This document shows positions 4,953-6,901 of a stretch of DNA of 6,901 bases, in pieces. This stretch comes from CAJXVY01 sp965660355. GTDB taxonomy: Bacteria; Actinomycetota; Actinomycetes; Actinomycetales; Microbacteriaceae. Location of the stretch: positions 1 to 6,901 of the forward strand of contig CBFHZN010000041.1 of the NCBI GenBank assembly GCA_965660355.1, written 5' to 3'. Under the pieces are notes generated by a model that saw only the letters and a program-made list of their open reading frames with translations, was not told the origin of the DNA and made no database searches. How positions within the stretch are numbered: position 1 is the stretch's first letter; every line of letters begins with the position of its first letter. A program made the position numbers and the translations under genes.

Positions 4953-6176
4953 ATGCGCATATTGGTTTTGGGAAGTGGCGGCAGAGAGCACGCGATCATC
5001 AAATCACTAATCAGAACCGGAACTGAACCAGAGGATATTGTTTGCGCTCCGGGCAATTCAGGAATTGCCCGTGAGGTTGAGTGCCGAACCGATATTGATA
5101 TCAATAGTGAATTAGATGTCTCTCGAATTGCAGTTAGCGAAAGAGCTGACCTAGTTGTCATTGGTCCCGAAGCACCTCTTGTTGGAGGAATGACAGATGT
5201 TTTGAAACGCCAGGGCGTGCAGGTGTTTGGGCCATCCAAAGAAGCCGCTCAGTTAGAAGGCAGTAAAAACTTTGCCAAAGAGATCATGAAGCATGCCGGT
5301 GTTCCAACCGGTGGGTCAACTCTTTGCAAAACTCTCGATGAGGTCGAAAAGGCAATGGATGAGTTTGGTGCTCCTTATGTGATCAAGGCTGATGGCTTGG
5401 CAAGTGGCAAGGGAGTGATTGTCACCGAAGACCGGGATGCCGCCATCAAGCATGCCAAAAAATACATCCACGATGGAATCTTGGTTGAAGAGTTTTTAGA
5501 TGGCCAAGAGGTCAGTTTGTTTTTCCTATCCGATGGCAAAAACGTGATGCCACTATCCCCCGCTCAGGATTTCAAAAGAGCTTTTGATAACGATGAGGGA
5601 CCAAACACCGGTGGCATGGGTGCATACAGCCCAGTCCCATGGCTACCGGAAGACTTCGTTGACGAGGTTCAGGAAATGATTGCGCAACCGGTTGTTTCAA
5701 CCATGCGGGATATGGATATCGATTTTGTTGGTGTTTTGTATTGCGGGCTGATTGTCACAGACAAGGGCACCAAGGTAATTGAATTCAATGTTCGATTCGG
5801 TGACCCTGAAACACAGGTGGTTCTTAGAAGACTGAAATCAGACCTTGGGGATCTCCTGATGCGAGCCTGCACCGGAAGACTCAATCATGGCCCAGCCGCT
5901 GATTTCAGTTTTCACTCAACAGTCACAGTGGTTTTGGCAAGCGAGGGCTATCCAACAAACCCAGTTGAACCAAGAGAGGTAAAAGGAATTGAAAAAGCAG
6001 AAGCCTTAGAAGGTGTTGAAGTCTGCAAAGGTGGCGACACGGGAAGAGTGCTCAGTGTTGTGGGGCACGGTGACAGCATCAAGAAAGCAAGAGCAAAGGC
6101 TTATATGGGTCTTGAGCAAATAAAGCTCGAAGGGAGCTTTTTCAGAACTGACATCGCTGAGAAAGTAAGCGAGTGA
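4953..6176 (+). CDS. purD: Phosphoribosylamine-glycine ligase (GAR synthetase)
   Basis: This cytosolic ATP-grasp enzyme joins phosphoribosylamine, the unstable PurF product, with glycine to make GAR. The 407 residues are slightly shorter than many bacterial PurD proteins but all domains are present: the N-terminal Rossmann-like domain with LVLGSGGREHA (4-14) and VIGPEAPLVGG (69-79), the linker FGPSKEAAQLEGSKNFAKE (92-110), the ATP-grasp core with VIKADGLASGKGV (143-155), LVEEFLDGQEVS (177-188) and NTGGMGAYSP (218-227), and the GARS signature RFGDPETQ (281-288), followed by the C-terminal domain. ATG 4953 encodes MRILVLGSGG, the canonical N-terminus; it lacks a Shine-Dalgarno and probably lies at the transcript end. 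The gene is divergent from the SCP-purF-purM operon across 56 bp. Its last four bases are the GTGA overlap with purC. Having purD beside purF is sensible because the two share a short-lived intermediate. Confidence 0.98.
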   Translation: MRILVLGSGGREHAIIKSLIRTGTEPEDIVCAPGNSGIAREVECRTDIDINSELDVSRIAVSERADLVVIGPEAPLVGGMTDVLKRQGVQVFGPSKEAAQLEGSKNFAKEIMKHAGVPTGGSTLCKTLDEVEKAMDEFGAPYVIKADGLASGKGVIVTEDRDAAIKHAKKYIHDGILVEEFLDGQEVSLFFLSDGKNVMPLSPAQDFKRAFDNDEGPNTGGMGAYSPVPWLPEDFVDEVQEMIAQPVVSTMRDMDIDFVGVLYCGLIVTDKGTKVIEFNVRFGDPETQVVLRRLKSDLGDLLMRACTGRLNHGPAADFSFHSTVTVVLASEGYPTNPVEPREVKGIEKAEALEGVEVCKGGDTGRVLSVVGHGDSIKKARAKAYMGLEQIKLEGSFFRTDIAEKVSE

Positions 6177-6901
6177 GCTGGAAGCATCTCTACTCCGGCA
6201 AAGTCCGCGAGTTATATGAAAACCCAAAGCTTCCAGAAAAAATACTCATGGTCGCAACTGACCGAGTGAGTGCATTTGATCACATTCTCTCCCCAGAAAT
6301 CCCCGGCAAAGGAATTCAGCTAACGGCAATCACCAACTGGTGGTTGGAACGTCTTCCCGTTCCCAATCAAACAACTGACCACGAGGTCCCAGAAGAGTTT
6401 CAAGGTCGCGCCGTTGTTGCCAAAAAACTAAAGATGTTCCCAGTTGAATGCGTGGTCAGGGGTTACCTCGCAGGAAGTGGTTTCCGAGAGTATCAGCAGA
6501 CAGGTGCAATCAGCGGGGTGGAGTTACCTGCAGGATTGCAACTAGGGGACAAACTCCCAGAGCCTATTTACACCCCTGCATTCAAAGCAGAGCAAGGGGA
6601 AAGCGATTACAACATCAGCTTTGAAAAAACCATTGAACTAATCGGTAAAGACCATGCCGAACAAATCAAAGAACTGTCCCTGTCAATATTCAAGCAAGCT
6701 TCAGAGCTTGCTTTGAAAGCAGGCATCATCATTGCTGACACCAAGTTTGAATTTGGTCTCGATGGAGAGACGGTGACTCTTGCCGATGAGGTGCTAACCC
6801 CTGACAGCTCTCGTTACTGGGACAAACAAGCTTGGGATGAAGGTGAGCGCGAACAAAGCTTTGATAAGCAGATAATCCGCAATTGGTTGGATGCAAACTG
6901 G
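6173..6901 (+). CDS. purC: SAICAR synthetase (phosphoribosylaminoimidazole-succinocarboxamide synthase), 3' end missing
   Basis: PurC condenses CAIR with aspartate and ATP to form SAICAR. The frame runs from GTG 6173 to the window end without a stop, giving 243 residues. The family is about 290-300 long in this longer, yeast-like branch, so roughly 50 residues are missing. Motifs are YSGKVRELY (7-15), the ATP-binding VATDRVSAFD (27-36), IPGKGIQLTAITNWW, the signature ECVVRGYLAGSG (92-103), LPEPIYTPAFKAE, NISFEK, and ADTKFEFG (188-195) followed by LADEVLTPDSSRYWD. The start overlaps the purD stop as GTGA, and the N-terminus MSWKHLYSGK is a few residues shorter than in relatives. No good Shine-Dalgarno is present, so translation probably depends on coupling to purD. 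Confidence 0.96.
   Translation, partial: MSWKHLYSGKVRELYENPKLPEKILMVATDRVSAFDHILSPEIPGKGIQLTAITNWWLERLPVPNQTTDHEVPEEFQGRAVVAKKLKMFPVECVVRGYLAGSGFREYQQTGAISGVELPAGLQLGDKLPEPIYTPAFKAEQGESDYNISFEKTIELIGKDHAEQIKELSLSIFKQASELALKAGIIIADTKFEFGLDGETVTLADEVLTPDSSRYWDKQAWDEGEREQSFDKQIIRNWLDANW

Noticed and set aside
4922..5239. 105-codon open frame on the - strand
   Set aside because: It is antisense to purD, Ser/Thr/Pro-rich with no domain, and would read through the divergent promoter region.
1..6901. CRISPR array, tRNA/rRNA, insertion sequence, or attachment site
   Set aside because: No spaced direct repeats, cloverleaf, transposase or terminal inverted repeats were seen by eye; coding sequence fills almost the whole window.

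Overview
The window looks like the chromosome of a compact, moderate- to low-GC member of the Actinomycetota. An aquatic Microbacteriaceae-like lineage is my best guess from the protein style, but this is inference because no marker gene is present. Signs of compaction are 1-11 nt gene overlaps, intergenic gaps of only 22-56 bp, GTG/TTG starts, and promoter placements that suggest leaderless mRNAs.

Layout, left to right. (1) Positions 1-729, + strand: the 3' two-thirds of a glycoside hydrolase family 43 (arabinanase-type) gene cut by the window edge. (2) Positions 730-1278, + strand: a Phd/YefM antitoxin - RelE/ParE toxin module behind a 40-bp spacer. That spacer carries two TGTACA-type elements in an imperfect palindrome that coincides with the likely promoter. 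(3) Positions 1279-4896, - strand: a tight five-gene operon, in transcription order a bacterial SCP (sterol-carrier-like) protein, a two-helix membrane protein, purF, purM, and a membrane-anchored or secreted small protein whose C-terminal half resembles the I78 peptidase-inhibitor fold. (4) Positions 4897-4952: a 56-bp divergent promoter region. (5) Positions 4953-6901, + strand: purD then purC, with purC cut by the right edge.

Together the divergent arms encode four steps of de novo purine synthesis: PurF (PRPP to phosphoribosylamine), PurD (to GAR), PurM (FGAM to AIR) and PurC (CAIR to SAICAR). The intervening steps (PurN/PurT, PurSQL, PurE/K) are not in the window. The passengers of the purF-purM operon (SCP-like, two-TM and I78-like proteins) have no assigned role in purine synthesis.

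The window shows no RNA gene, CRISPR array, insertion sequence or riboswitch that I can support. A 10-base N run lies inside purM but the frame continues through it. I do not see a clearly new multi-gene system. The most interesting points are the TA operator-promoter architecture, the I78-like gene overlapping purM, and the overlapping divergent promoters.
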